A DNA stretch of 64,000 nucleotides from the NCBI GenBank assembly GCA_950054485.1, contig CATLPD010000001.1:434001-498000 (forward strand), written 5' to 3'. The position numbers and the translations under genes were made by a program. The notes below the pieces were generated by a model that saw nothing but the letters and a program-made list of their open reading frames with translations, did not search any database and had not been told where the DNA came from. Positions 17,502 to 25,700 of this stretch are shown here, one piece after another; position 1 is the stretch's first letter, and each line of letters begins with the position of its first letter. Origin of the DNA: an uncultured Alphaproteobacteria bacterium (GTDB lineage: Bacteria > Pseudomonadota > Alphaproteobacteria > Micavibrionales > CSBR16-224).

Positions 17502-18539
17502 TTATAACTCGACTGATTTCAGAAATTTCGACAATTCAGCGACATGTTCGGGCGGGGTTTCCTTGATGACGCCATGTCCCAGATTAAAGACGAACGGGCC
17601 GCCCTTTAAAGCATCAATAATGCGTGCGGCCTCGTCCAGCATTGGTTGACCGCCCGCCAGCAACAGGCCGTTATCCAACGCGCCCTGAACACACATTTTC
17701 GATTGCAGTTCGTCGCGGACAAAATCCAGCGGCAATGACTGGTCAAAGGCAACAGCTGTAATACCGGTCTGATCGGCATAATTCCGGTACATCAGACCGG
17801 CCCCCTTTGGAAAGCCGATCACAGGAATATCAGGATGCGCGGATTTTACTTTTTCGACCAGACGTTTTGTCGGCTCAATCACCCAGCGTTGGAACATGAC
17901 CTCGTTCAAGACGCCTGACCAACTGTCAAAAATCTGCAAGGCTTCCGCCCCGTGATCCGCCTGTTTGATCAGATATTCCGCGGTGGAAGCAACCAACAGA
18001 TCCATTAAACGCTGAAAGCCGGCAGGGTCGCCAGCGGCAAATGATTTTGTGTATTTGAAATCTTTGGACGATCCGCCCTCGACCATATAGGTTGCAACGG
18101 TCCAGGGTGCACCGGAGAAACCGATCAGGGTTTTATCCTTGGGCAATTCGTCAGACAGGCGTGATACCGTTTCATAAACAGGTTTCAGATGACCGTGAAA
18201 TTTATCATCTTCAAATTTCAAACGCCCCAGATCATTGGCATTTCTGATGGGGTCCAGCTGCGGTCCCTTGCCTGTAATAAATTCCAGATGCTGGCCCAAT
18301 GCATGGGGGACGGTCAGAATATCCGAAAATAAAATGGCGGCATCCATATCAAAGCGACGGATCGGTTGTAAGGTTACCTCGACCGCAAAGTCAGGGTTAT
18401 AAGCCATATCCAGAAATGATCCTGCATCTTTTCGCAAAGCCATATATTCGGGCAGATACCGTCCGGCCTGCCGCATAAACCAGAAAGGAACCTTTCCCGT
18501 TTTTTGTCCGTTGATAGCCTGAAGGAATAATTTCGTCAT
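17502..18539 (-). CDS. hemE: Uroporphyrinogen decarboxylase HemE
   Basis: Decarboxylates uroporphyrinogen III to coproporphyrinogen III. About 345 residues. The substrate-binding signature PFWFMRQAGRYLPEY is at about 21-35, then ILFSDILTVPHALG, FSGAPWTVATYMVEGG, IFDSWSG and FNLGHGVIKETPPEHV. ATG 18539 has a nearby ribosome site; a GTG at 18563 would add eight residues. It is the first gene of the hemE-hemH-hemJ operon. It lies directly next to the putative origin, exactly as hemE does in Caulobacter and Rickettsia. Confidence 0.95.
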   Translation of the reverse strand: MTKLFLQAINGQKTGKVPFWFMRQAGRYLPEYMALRKDAGSFLDMAYNPDFAVEVTLQPIRRFDMDAAILFSDILTVPHALGQHLEFITGKGPQLDPIRNANDLGRLKFEDDKFHGHLKPVYETVSRLSDELPKDKTLIGFSGAPWTVATYMVEGGSSKDFKYTKSFAAGDPAGFQRLMDLLVASTAEYLIKQADHGAEALQIFDSWSGVLNEVMFQRWVIEPTKRLVEKVKSAHPDIPVIGFPKGAGLMYRNYADQTGITAVAFDQSLPLDFVRDELQSKMCVQGALDNGLLLAGGQPMLDEAARIIDALKGGPFVFNLGHGVIKETPPEHVAELSKFLKSVEL

Positions 18540-18563
18540 TATTTTTACCTGGTTATTATTCAC

Positions 18564-18858
18564 ACGCGCCTAATACTAATAATATATATTATAATAAAGT
18601 AGTAGTAGTTTTAGAACCACGGTAAAGCAGGGATAAAAATTTCATCCCCTATTTCATCCCATTATAAAAGATTGTTTGTGAAGATATTTTTGTATTTATG
18701 CACAGAAATCATTTTCGAATATGAACAAGTGGATAAAAGCTGATTTTATTTCTGGATCATTTCGGGATAAGATAGACTATATAACTTATGGGGATTATTT
18801 TAACGATTTATCCACATTTTGCGGGCACACTACTGTGCATAACATTGGGGAGTGAAAA
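18564..18858. other. oriC: Putative chromosomal replication origin (oriC)
   Basis: AT-rich gap next to hemE. DnaA-box-like 9-mers: TTATGCACA (+, 18696-18704), TTATCCACT (-, 18736-18728), TTATCCACA (+, 18808-18816, perfect) and TTATGCACA (-, 18842-18834). Two further GGGATAA (18631-18637, 18774-18780) match the TTATCC core. A TA-only-like run (18572-18599, ending in ATTATAATAAAG) could be the unwinding element. In Caulobacter and Rickettsia oriC lies beside hemE, and parABS is 13 kb away here, so the context agrees. The rest of the gap holds no gene. Confidence 0.75.
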
Positions 18859-19467
18859 ATGAGCACCGACTGGCTGAAGGCCGATCCGACACTGGCAAAA
18901 AAATTAATGACAACGCTGAACCAGCATATTCAGCCTGTATCATTCGATCCGGAGCAGACAACCGTGCGTTTTCGCAACCTGCCTTTTTATAAAAATGTGA
19001 AATTCTACGAGCTGACAGACCTGACGGCCGTGCCTGCGGCACGCAAATATGCGCTGGCAAATGATGAAAACGTATATATGGTCAACTGGACGAACGGCCC
19101 GATTTACGAGGTAAATCAGGATGCGCCGATTGAATTGTCACGCGAAAATGTCGCTGATTATGTGCGTTTCTTTTTCAGTTATGTGCGCGGACGTCACGGC
19201 CGTTTTATCGTTGTTGAAAGTTTCGATGATATCAAATGGCTGAACGAGCCGCCGCAACAGGGGCGCAAGGTTATGCAGGATTTATTGCATCCGGTAACAT
19301 TCATTGCCGAAGATGATGAGGCCTTTACATTGGAAGCCCTGATGCTGTTCAAGGATTCATTATTCAGAACGCTGGTGCATGTTAAAAAAGACGGCACGGT
19401 TGATATGACCGATGAAGAGCTGAAAATCGAAGGCATGCCCGTCGTGCAAGATGTCATGATGGCCTAG
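18859..19467 (+). CDS. Hypothetical protein next to the putative origin
   Basis: 202 residues, mostly soluble, starting MSTDWLKADPTLAKKL with a ribosome site (GGGGAGTG) eight bases before. Visible features: FRNLPFYKNVKFYELTDL, YMVNWTNGPIYEVNQ, a basic YVRFFFSYVRGRHGRFIVVE strand-like stretch near 95-115, and an acidic C-terminal third. No membrane segment or catalytic motif was recognised. It heads a run of three closely packed plus-strand genes. In Caulobacter and Rickettsia the gene across the origin from hemE is an RP001-type kinase/phosphatase; this protein is not that family. Confidence 0.6.
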   Translation: MSTDWLKADPTLAKKLMTTLNQHIQPVSFDPEQTTVRFRNLPFYKNVKFYELTDLTAVPAARKYALANDENVYMVNWTNGPIYEVNQDAPIELSRENVADYVRFFFSYVRGRHGRFIVVESFDDIKWLNEPPQQGRKVMQDLLHPVTFIAEDDEAFTLEALMLFKDSLFRTLVHVKKDGTVDMTDEELKIEGMPVVQDVMMA

Positions 19468-19471
19468 AAAT

Positions 19472-20062
19472 ATGAATGCAGATCTGGCCAAAAGACTGAT
19501 CGAAATGCAAAATCTTGATTTATCTGTCCGCACACGTTTGGCAGCTGATAAATCGCTATATGATGGGTATCATCCCGAAATGCAGGCAGTACACGAAAAG
19601 AATGCCGCAGCCTTATCCGAAATTATCGACAAATATGGCTGGCCCGGCGTGGGTATGGTCGGCGAAAAATCATCCGAAGCGGCATGGTTGATAGCCCAGC
19701 ATGCCATCGGGCTGCCCGAATTTCAAAGGGAATGTCTAGCCCACCTTAAGGCGGCGGCTGAAAAGGGCGAAGTGCCAAAATGGCAACAGGCCTATATGCT
19801 GGATCGTATTCTTTGTTTTGAAGGCAGCGAACAGCTTTATGGTACGCAGTTCGATTGGGATGAAAATGGCGTTTTAAGTCCGAAGCCGATTGAAGATGAA
19901 AAAAACGTTGACCAGCGCCGTGCAGATGTCGGGTTACCGCCCTTGTCAGAAGCAATTCAAAGAATACGCACTGAAAATAAGCACGAAACAAAGCCGCAGG
20001 ACTGGAAACAGCGTCAAAAGCAGGCAGATCAATGGGCAAAAAAGGTCGGCTGGCGAAAATGA
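19472..20062 (+). CDS. DUF6624-like protein
   Basis: 196 residues, all helical in appearance. The block from DKYGWPGVGMVGEKSSEAAWLIAQHA (residues about 50-75) through MLDRILCFEGSEQLYGTQ to PKPIEDEKNVDQRRADVGLPPLSE matches my memory of the DUF6624 family, where GWP, the QHA motif, YGTQ and VDxRRxxxGLPPL are conserved. Those proteins have no known function. It starts 4 bp after the preceding gene and its stop overlaps the next start (ATGA), so the three genes form a translationally coupled set. Confidence 0.65.
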   Translation: MNADLAKRLIEMQNLDLSVRTRLAADKSLYDGYHPEMQAVHEKNAAALSEIIDKYGWPGVGMVGEKSSEAAWLIAQHAIGLPEFQRECLAHLKAAAEKGEVPKWQQAYMLDRILCFEGSEQLYGTQFDWDENGVLSPKPIEDEKNVDQRRADVGLPPLSEAIQRIRTENKHETKPQDWKQRQKQADQWAKKVGWRK

Positions 20063-21105
20063 AGGATATTCATTTTAAATCCGAACCGCAAAAACGCGAA
20101 GGCAAACCCGAATTCGACGATCTGCCAGCCGCACTGATTGAAAAAATAGAATCCCTGATCGGTGATAAAATCATAAAATCCGAAATGGCCTGGGGCGGAT
20201 ATTCCGCGTCTTTTTCCATTCTGGCCGATACGGAACAACAGGGCCGTTTTTTTATCAAAGGATCACATCCCGAAGAAACGGCGCATGGCTTTAAGATGCT
20301 GGAACAGGAAATCACCGCCTATCAGAATATTGATATTTTAAAATCAATATCACCCGAATATATCGGATATGTTTCACTGGGCGGTGAAGATGACTGGCAT
20401 CTTGGAATCTGGCGTGCCGTGCCGAATGGTTACATTAAAACCGCATTACAAGACCAGGATCTTCGTCTTATCGCCGCGCGCCTGAAATTTATTTATCAGA
20501 ATTTTAACCCTGAAAGCCATGATATCCATGCCGCCGAAGACACCAATTTCATCCAGAATATCCTGAGTGGAAAAATGGGCTGGGAAAAATTTGACGGTAA
20601 TATCGATCGTATTGAAAATTTTACAAAGGGTTTTGAAGACGAGGCAGCGGCCCGTTCATGGCTTGATAAAAATCTGCAAAACCTAATAGACCTGTCGCTG
20701 CAAAAGGCCGATCAGCACATGCGCACATTACTGCATTTTGATTTGCGCACTGATAACATGCTGTTCGATGATAAAGGTCAGGTCTGGTTTATTGACTGGC
20801 CCAATGCCTGCGTTGGCCCGGCTGTTTATGATCTTGTTTATCTGGTGGGTGAATTATCCCTGCGCGGAAATGGTAGCTGCGCGGATATTTATCAAAAGCT
20901 GATCGATTATACAGGCTTAAGCGTTCCGGATCGGGATGTGAAAATTGCCCTTAGTCAAATATCAGGATTTCTGGCGCTAAGCTTTTATCGTGACATCCCT
21001 GAAAAATTGCCGCGCCTGCGCTGGCTGCAAGGCGGGATGCTTATAACGCTGTCTGACTGGATGAATCATTTAAAGATGTCTGATTCCCTGCCGCGGATTC
21101 GATAA
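20059..21105 (+). CDS. Aminoglycoside phosphotransferase-fold kinase
   Basis: About 348 residues of the APH/choline-kinase fold. The catalytic loop is HFDLRTDNMLFDD (about residue 228, Asp as base and Asn for metal) and the metal-binding DFG-like Asp is in WFIDWPNACVGPAVYDLVYL. The N-lobe has FSILADTEQQGRFFIKGSHPEE with the ATP-binding lysine. Many members phosphorylate small metabolites rather than drugs, and nothing here points to resistance. ATG 20059 overlaps the previous stop (ATGA) and is preferred to 20032. Ends the operon that begins at 18859. Confidence 0.8.
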   Translation: MKDIHFKSEPQKREGKPEFDDLPAALIEKIESLIGDKIIKSEMAWGGYSASFSILADTEQQGRFFIKGSHPEETAHGFKMLEQEITAYQNIDILKSISPEYIGYVSLGGEDDWHLGIWRAVPNGYIKTALQDQDLRLIAARLKFIYQNFNPESHDIHAAEDTNFIQNILSGKMGWEKFDGNIDRIENFTKGFEDEAAARSWLDKNLQNLIDLSLQKADQHMRTLLHFDLRTDNMLFDDKGQVWFIDWPNACVGPAVYDLVYLVGELSLRGNGSCADIYQKLIDYTGLSVPDRDVKIALSQISGFLALSFYRDIPEKLPRLRWLQGGMLITLSDWMNHLKMSDSLPRIR

Positions 21106-21360
21106 AGAATAGCGTTAGGGCAAGAATTGCCCAGTTTCAAGGGCACATTAGGCAAAAAGTTCCGATTTTTTATAATAAATAAAATTTTAGATAAATCATA
21201 TATTTATCAGATATTAGTTTACGTAATAATGCAAAAGTTAAGAAATATCAATGTTTTGTTCGGCGAATGTTAACTTTCTTGGGTCATCATGAATACATAG
21301 GCAACGGGGAATTGCTTATCAACAAAAACAAGAACGTTAATGGGAATATGGGGGACTTAA

Positions 21361-22383
21361 ATGTCAAAAGATCGCGAAGAAAACAACATCCGCATCACCA
21401 GCCGAAAACCTAAGGCTGATAATTTCAAAAGACGCACCAACCGTTTGAAAGATCAAAAATTTCTGGATAAACGCAGTGTCGCACTGTGGAATATGGATCA
21501 GGATGCTGTCCGTACACCGTTTGAACGTGTGTCCGAAGATCTGAACATTGAAACTCTGATCGATTTTCTGAAGGATTCTGCAACAGCGCGCAGCATGATG
21601 TTTACACGTCACGAAGATTTGCGCACCGAAATCGTTTTCGACGAACAGACCATCGTTTCACAATATTATCCGTCACAAAACACAATCGCCTTGAACCCGG
21701 ACCGTCCGATGGCTGAACTGGCCTGTGTTTTGATCAAGGAAATGCGCCGTGCGGCACAGTTTCAAAAAGGACATTTGTATAACCCGCTGAATTTTGCGCC
21801 GGACGATGCCATTCTGGTTAACCGTGCGCAGCAGGCTGATGCCTTGATGATGGCGATCCGCGTCGGTTGGGAATTGAAATTAATGGGTCAAAAGACCATG
21901 TGGGAATTCATGATGGCATCTGCCTTTGCCGATGTTGCGCGCACCTTTGAAATTCATGCGCAAAATGATTTCCGTTCATTGAACGACGGCCGTGCATCAC
22001 GCGCTGCCTATGATAAATGGTTCGAAGATCACCGTATGAAAATTCATGACAAGCGCGTCATCCACCAGATGTTGTTGGAAGATACACGCTATGTCGAACA
22101 GCGCCGTGAACATATCACAGCCCTGACCGACCAGATGTTGTTCCGCATTGCCGATGCGCCGTCAAATGGTGTGAATTACATGAGCCTGAAGGGTCACCCG
22201 GCACCGTCACATCCTGATTACATGCAGGTCGAAGACAGATCGAATGCAAATTTCCTGTGGTTTGTTAAGTTTGAACGTAATTTCCAGGAAAAAGAATGTG
22301 AATTGATGATGGAAGAGTCGCTGGCGATGTCAGCCGAGATCATTGATTTTGGCCGCCGCGCTATGGAACTCCGCCAGCGTTAA
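21361..22383 (+). CDS. DUF6782-like protein, first of a pair
   Basis: 340 residues. A basic disordered N-terminus (about 1-40) leads to a helical domain with SRSMMFTRHEDLRTEIVFDEQ-type opening, LNPDRPMAELACVLIKEMRRAAQ and DALMMAIRVGWELKLMG. A late AYDKWFEDHRMKIHDKRVIHQML follows. The next gene has the same sequence plan (I/V-x-L-x-P, LA..L..E.RRA.Q, D...V.....WEL, A..A.....F..L), so they are diverged tandem paralogs. The resemblance to a putative metallopeptidase family (DUF6782) is from memory and no HExxH is present, so activity is doubtful. Starts after a 255-bp gap with ribosome site GGGGGAC. Confidence 0.6.
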   Translation: MSKDREENNIRITSRKPKADNFKRRTNRLKDQKFLDKRSVALWNMDQDAVRTPFERVSEDLNIETLIDFLKDSATARSMMFTRHEDLRTEIVFDEQTIVSQYYPSQNTIALNPDRPMAELACVLIKEMRRAAQFQKGHLYNPLNFAPDDAILVNRAQQADALMMAIRVGWELKLMGQKTMWEFMMASAFADVARTFEIHAQNDFRSLNDGRASRAAYDKWFEDHRMKIHDKRVIHQMLLEDTRYVEQRREHITALTDQMLFRIADAPSNGVNYMSLKGHPAPSHPDYMQVEDRSNANFLWFVKFERNFQEKECELMMEESLAMSAEIIDFGRRAMELRQR

Positions 22384-22418
22384 CCAGTTGGTAATAATAT
22401 CGGGGGTAAATTTGAAAT

Positions 22419-23276
22419 ATGCTAAGCGGATATAAATATATCGACTGTCTAAAGCACGTATCTGTGCGCGATATACTGGATCAACAGTATCTATATGATG
22501 ATTCTGTTGCGCCGCTTGGAAAGATTCTGAAAACCCTGAAAAATGCACCAACGGCTGCTTATCTGATTGATGAAGTGATTTCCTATGATTTCAAAATTGC
22601 TGTCGATGACAGTCTGTCATGGGATGAAAGCGGATTTGAAAAATCAACATCGACCATTCTGGTGCCGAAATTTTCGGAAAGTGACTTAAAGACAGCCAAA
22701 CATGCCGGTCGATTGCTGGCGACCATGGCAAGTGGTTTGCGCCGCGCACTGAAAGCCAATCAGGGCCATTTCGAGTGTTTTGATCTTAAACCGCTGGATT
22801 TCATGCGTTTGTCACGCGTGGTCGAGGCAGATATCGATGCCGTTACAGTCCAGATTTGCTGGGAGCTGCGCACCGCAGGTGATGCATCGGCCTGGCGTCA
22901 GATGCTGGCCGGTGATAATGGCGATATTGCCGTTGTCTTTGCGAATGCGATGAAGACCTATCCGATGGGCCAGTTTAACGGCAAGGCGCTGCGCGCCGCG
23001 TTCCGTCAATGGTTCGCCGATATTACGCGTACGGATGATGCCGACCATATGGCCTTGGAATTTCTGGATATGGCGCTGGCCTATCATGATCAATATGATA
23101 TGACCGCTGACCGTGATATGGATGAAAATGACATGCGTAAAATTCAGAAAAACCTGCCGTTTCCGTCATATCTGCAAGATATGAACATTCGCAGCAAATG
23201 GTTTGATGGTTTGAAAGACCCGTTCAATCAGGTCCATTTGCACCATATTCTGGATGAAATGAAAACCTTGAGATAA
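22419..23276 (+). CDS. DUF6782-like protein, second of a pair
   Basis: 285 residues, lacking the long basic N-terminus of its neighbour. Shared elements are a strand ending SYDFKIAVDDSLSWDESGF, then STILVPKFSESDLKTAKHAGRLLATMASGLRRALKANQGH, then DIDAVTVQICWELRTAGD and FNGKALRAAFRQWFADITR. As in its paralog no HExxH metal motif is seen. The conserved [R/D]xxxQICWEL helix and the aromatic RQWF helix look structural. The pair lies directly upstream of the twin pilin-like genes (gap 42 bp), a linkage that may or may not be functional. Confidence 0.6.
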   Translation: MLSGYKYIDCLKHVSVRDILDQQYLYDDSVAPLGKILKTLKNAPTAAYLIDEVISYDFKIAVDDSLSWDESGFEKSTSTILVPKFSESDLKTAKHAGRLLATMASGLRRALKANQGHFECFDLKPLDFMRLSRVVEADIDAVTVQICWELRTAGDASAWRQMLAGDNGDIAVVFANAMKTYPMGQFNGKALRAAFRQWFADITRTDDADHMALEFLDMALAYHDQYDMTADRDMDENDMRKIQKNLPFPSYLQDMNIRSKWFDGLKDPFNQVHLHHILDEMKTLR

Positions 23277-23318
23277 AATTCCAATATAAATTTTACCTTA
23301 TTACCTTATACTGATGAT

Positions 23319-23450
23319 ATGAGGTCTGATAAAGGTAACGCATTATTTCTGATTTTGATCGCTGTGGCGCTGTTCGCGGCGCTGTCCTATGCGATTACGA
23401 ATTCTAGTCGGGGATCATCCAGCACGGATAAGGAGCAAGCCGAAATTCAG
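23319..23450 (+). repeat. Near-identical 132-bp 5' block, copy 1
   Basis: The first 44 codons of this pilin-like gene match those of the next one (24090-24221) with about eight base differences. Only one changes an amino acid (R2K). Beyond this block the two genes fall to moderate identity, the pattern expected of gene conversion or strong purifying selection on the N-terminal segment. Confidence 0.85.
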
Positions 23451-24062
23451 GCTGGCGAAATTCTGAATTATTTTGCAGCGGTGCAAAATGAATTCAATCG
23501 ACTTAGAGTTATTAACGGCATTCCGGCATATAATATCAATTTCAGCAATGATAATACGCATCTGTCCCTTTCAACCGGAACGGGAACCGGAACATCTTCC
23601 GGACCCTATGGAAATAACCCAAATTGTACGGCCCCTATTGCAGATTGTTCGATTTTTAAAGAAAGGGGCGGCAATTTAATATCACGCGCCTTTTACGATA
23701 CGGCCATAACCCCGATTCCGGATTCAAACGGCCATGCAGTGCCCGGCGAATTCCGGGTCTATAATAATTTTATTGAAGATGTCGGGTCGAATTCCGAACC
23801 AGAATTGCTGATGGTAATTACCGGTTTAAAGGACGAAGTCTGTGATGCGCTGAATCGCAAACTGGATTTACCTCTGGCTTCCAGTCAACCCGATGTAAAT
23901 TCGATAGCAATCGGCGTGCGTGAATATTATAACAAAGCATCAAATTATGCAGCCCGTTTGCCAGGAGCGGCAACAGGTTACATCGGGCAAAACGCTTTTT
24001 GCGCAAAAATACTTCATGGTTACTACGGCAATCTTTTTTATTACGCAGTGCATATAGAATAA
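23319..24062 (+). CDS. Pilin-like secreted protein, copy 1
   Basis: 247 residues. Short basic leader (MRSDKG) followed by a 20-residue hydrophobic helix, NALFLILIAVALFAALSYAI, then a long soluble domain. This looks like a type IV pilin or pseudopilin with processing after Gly6, but the usual Glu at mature position 5 is replaced by Leu. The globular part has paired cysteines (NPNCTAPIADC, VCDALN, AFCAK), conserved FRVYNNFIEDVGSNSEPEL and an aromatic end GYYGNLFYYAVHIE. No pilus assembly gene lies in the window. Could be a minor pilin or a separate surface-protein family. Confidence 0.6.
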   Translation: MRSDKGNALFLILIAVALFAALSYAITNSSRGSSSTDKEQAEIQAGEILNYFAAVQNEFNRLRVINGIPAYNINFSNDNTHLSLSTGTGTGTSSGPYGNNPNCTAPIADCSIFKERGGNLISRAFYDTAITPIPDSNGHAVPGEFRVYNNFIEDVGSNSEPELLMVITGLKDEVCDALNRKLDLPLASSQPDVNSIAIGVREYYNKASNYAARLPGAATGYIGQNAFCAKILHGYYGNLFYYAVHIE

Positions 24063-24089
24063 TAAAATTTATATGATTATAATGAAGAT

Positions 24090-24221
24090 ATGAAGTCTGA
24101 TAAAGGTAACGCATTATTTCTGATTTTGATCGCCGTGGCGCTGTTCGCGGCGCTGTCCTATGCGATTACGAATTCCAGCCGGGGATCATCCAGCACGGAT
24201 AAGGAACAGGCTGAAATTCAA
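24090..24221 (+). repeat. Near-identical 132-bp 5' block, copy 2
   Basis: Second copy of the 44-codon block described at 23319-23450, in direct orientation 771 bp downstream. Both copies begin within a few bases of an ATGATAT/AAGATATG context, so the similarity extends slightly into the leader. Confidence 0.85.
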
Positions 24222-24809
24222 GCGGCAAAGATTTTAAATTACATGGCTGCTGTTCAGGATGAATTTACAAAATTGCGGGTCCTGTATAACGCCCCGGCCT
24301 ATGATATTAACTTCGGCAATAATGATTCACATCAATCCAATTCAGGTGCAATCGGCAGTGATCATCAAAATAATCCGAACTGCAGCACACTTTCCGAATG
24401 TTCGATTTTCGCAAACCGTGATGGAAATGTCATATCGCGTGCTTTTTATGATGCCGCTTCAATGCCTGTGCCATCATCCAGTGGTCACCCTGTGCCTGGC
24501 GAATTGAGGGTTTATAATAATTTTATTGAAGATATCGGGTCGAATTCCGAACCAGAATTGGTGATGCTGATGATCGGTTTAAAAGAAGAAGTGTGTGATG
24601 CGATTAACAAACAATTGGATTTACCGCTGGCAAGTACCCAACCGGTTGCTCCTTCAATTGGCCGGCGTGAATATTGGGTAAAAGCGTCAAATTATGCCGA
24701 GCGCCTGCCAGGTGTTGGTAGCGCTTATATAGGAGAGGCGACCTTCTGTTCCCGCCATAGCTATGGATGGTACGGATATATTTTATTTTCTGCAGTGCAC
24801 GTAGAATGA
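24090..24809 (+). CDS. Pilin-like secreted protein, copy 2
   Basis: 239 residues, tandem paralog of the preceding gene, with the same MKSDKG leader and the same hydrophobic helix. The soluble part diverges in the middle but keeps CSIFANRDGNVISRAFYD, LRVYNNFIEDIGSNSEPEL, EEVCDAINKQLDLPLAS, a REYWVKASNYAERLPG segment and the end AVHVE. Cysteines at equivalent positions (NCSTLSEC, VCDAIN, TFCSRH) suggest conserved disulfides in an extracytoplasmic domain. Gap to copy 1 is 27 bp, with a TATAAT 14 bp before the ATG. Variation limited to the exposed domain fits antigenic or partner-specific divergence. Confidence 0.6.
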   Translation: MKSDKGNALFLILIAVALFAALSYAITNSSRGSSSTDKEQAEIQAAKILNYMAAVQDEFTKLRVLYNAPAYDINFGNNDSHQSNSGAIGSDHQNNPNCSTLSECSIFANRDGNVISRAFYDAASMPVPSSSGHPVPGELRVYNNFIEDIGSNSEPELVMLMIGLKEEVCDAINKQLDLPLASTQPVAPSIGRREYWVKASNYAERLPGVGSAYIGEATFCSRHSYGWYGYILFSAVHVE

Positions 24810-24815
24810 TTTAAT

Positions 24816-24844
24816 TTGACATAATGTAATATCTTTGATATGGT
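24816..24844 (+). promoter_or_regulatory. TTGACATAA-type promoter for the 55-residue gene
   Basis: TTGACA (24816-24821, continuing TAA), a 17-bp spacer and TATGGT (24839-24844), about 35 bp before the ATG at 24880. Confidence 0.6.
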
Positions 24845-24879
24845 TATTTCATTGTTTTTATACCAAAAGGGGTGACATC

Positions 24880-25047
24880 ATGAAAAAAGACCAAATCAAA
24901 GCAGAACTTACAGAATTGGCAGGCGTTGCGGCCAGCGCATTTGCAATTGTTGCAGGCCCATTCAGCGGGGCGTCTTTTGATACACATGGCAATTATTTAG
25001 CCGGCCAGAACGCCGTTCTTCAGCTTGTCGGCAAGTTTACGAAGTAA
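24880..25047 (+). CDS. Small hypothetical protein (55 residues)
   Basis: MKKDQIKAELTEL is followed by a small-residue-rich segment (AGVAASAFAIVAGPFSGASF) and a polar tail ending LVGKFTK. It has its own promoter (24816-24844) and a ribosome site (AAGGGGTGA) at good spacing. The middle is mildly hydrophobic but too short and broken by Pro/Gly for a clear membrane helix. No family recognised. The independent promoter and ribosome site are the main reasons to think it is real. Confidence 0.5.
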   Translation: MKKDQIKAELTELAGVAASAFAIVAGPFSGASFDTHGNYLAGQNAVLQLVGKFTK

Positions 25048-25055
25048 CAATCAGC

Positions 25056-25700
25056 TTAAGGTTGCTGCTGGCGAGGGGGATTCTCCTCGACATATTGTTT
25101 CGCACGTTTTCGGGCTTCAATCTGCTCAATGCGTGACATCCTAAGAGATATATTTTTCAAATCACTCAGCGCCTGATCGCGTTTTGACCCTTCGGGATAA
25201 TTTTCCGAAGCAAGCTGCATCCATTTCGCAGCTTCGACCATGTCACGCTGTGTGCCCTGTCCTGCAAAATACATTGATCCCAGATGATGCTGGGATAAAG
25301 GGCGTTGATCCGCAGCTGCCCGTGTAAACCAGCGAAGCGCATTTTCATTATCAGCCTTAAGGCCCTGTCCGAAACGGTACATCAGGCCGATTGTTTCCTC
25401 GGCACGGGCGTCGCCCTGACGTGCCAACCGCAAAAGTCCATAGACAGTTCTGTTATAATCCCCTTGATCATATAAGCGATAAAGCTCTTCGGGATCCATT
25501 GCCGCAGATGCATAGCTGGACGATGCAAAAATCCTGTCTTCTATCTTGGAGGGATCAAGGGACATCTTCTGTTCGGTACTCAGAAGCAAACCGGGGGCAA
25601 AATCAGAAAGCGTTTTCGTATCAACGTCCTCTTGCGCCATAACCGGAGAGGTTACAGCCATCAAAGCAAAAGCTGATATGTAGAATAATTTTCTGATCAT
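25056..25700 (-). CDS. Sel1-repeat periplasmic protein
   Basis: About 214 residues from ATG 25700. The N-terminal signal peptide (MIRKLFYISAFALMAVTSPVMA, cleaved before QED) sends it to the periplasm. Residues about 75-180 contain Sel1/TPR-like repeats (ARAEETIGLMYRFGQGLKAD, ALRWFTRAAADQ, LSQHHLGSMYFAGQGTQ, AAKWMQLASE). The C-terminus is charged and ends in PPRQQQP. Sel1 proteins are scaffolds for protein contacts; the partner is unknown. The start overlaps the prmA stop (ATGA), so it is translated with prmA. An upstream in-frame codon would destroy the signal peptide. Confidence 0.75.
   Translation of the reverse strand: MIRKLFYISAFALMAVTSPVMAQEDVDTKTLSDFAPGLLLSTEQKMSLDPSKIEDRIFASSSYASAAMDPEELYRLYDQGDYNRTVYGLLRLARQGDARAEETIGLMYRFGQGLKADNENALRWFTRAAADQRPLSQHHLGSMYFAGQGTQRDMVEAAKWMQLASENYPEGSKRDQALSDLKNISLRMSRIEQIEARKRAKQYVEENPPRQQQP

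Noticed and set aside
21106..21360. Hairpin GGGCAA-GAA-TTGCCC and TA-rich 255-bp gap
   Set aside because: The hairpin lacks a T run and no promoter could be fixed, so it is not called a terminator or regulatory element.
23319..24809. Calling the twin genes true type IV pilins
   Set aside because: The glutamate at mature position 5 is missing and no assembly genes are present, so pilin-like is as far as the sequence allows.
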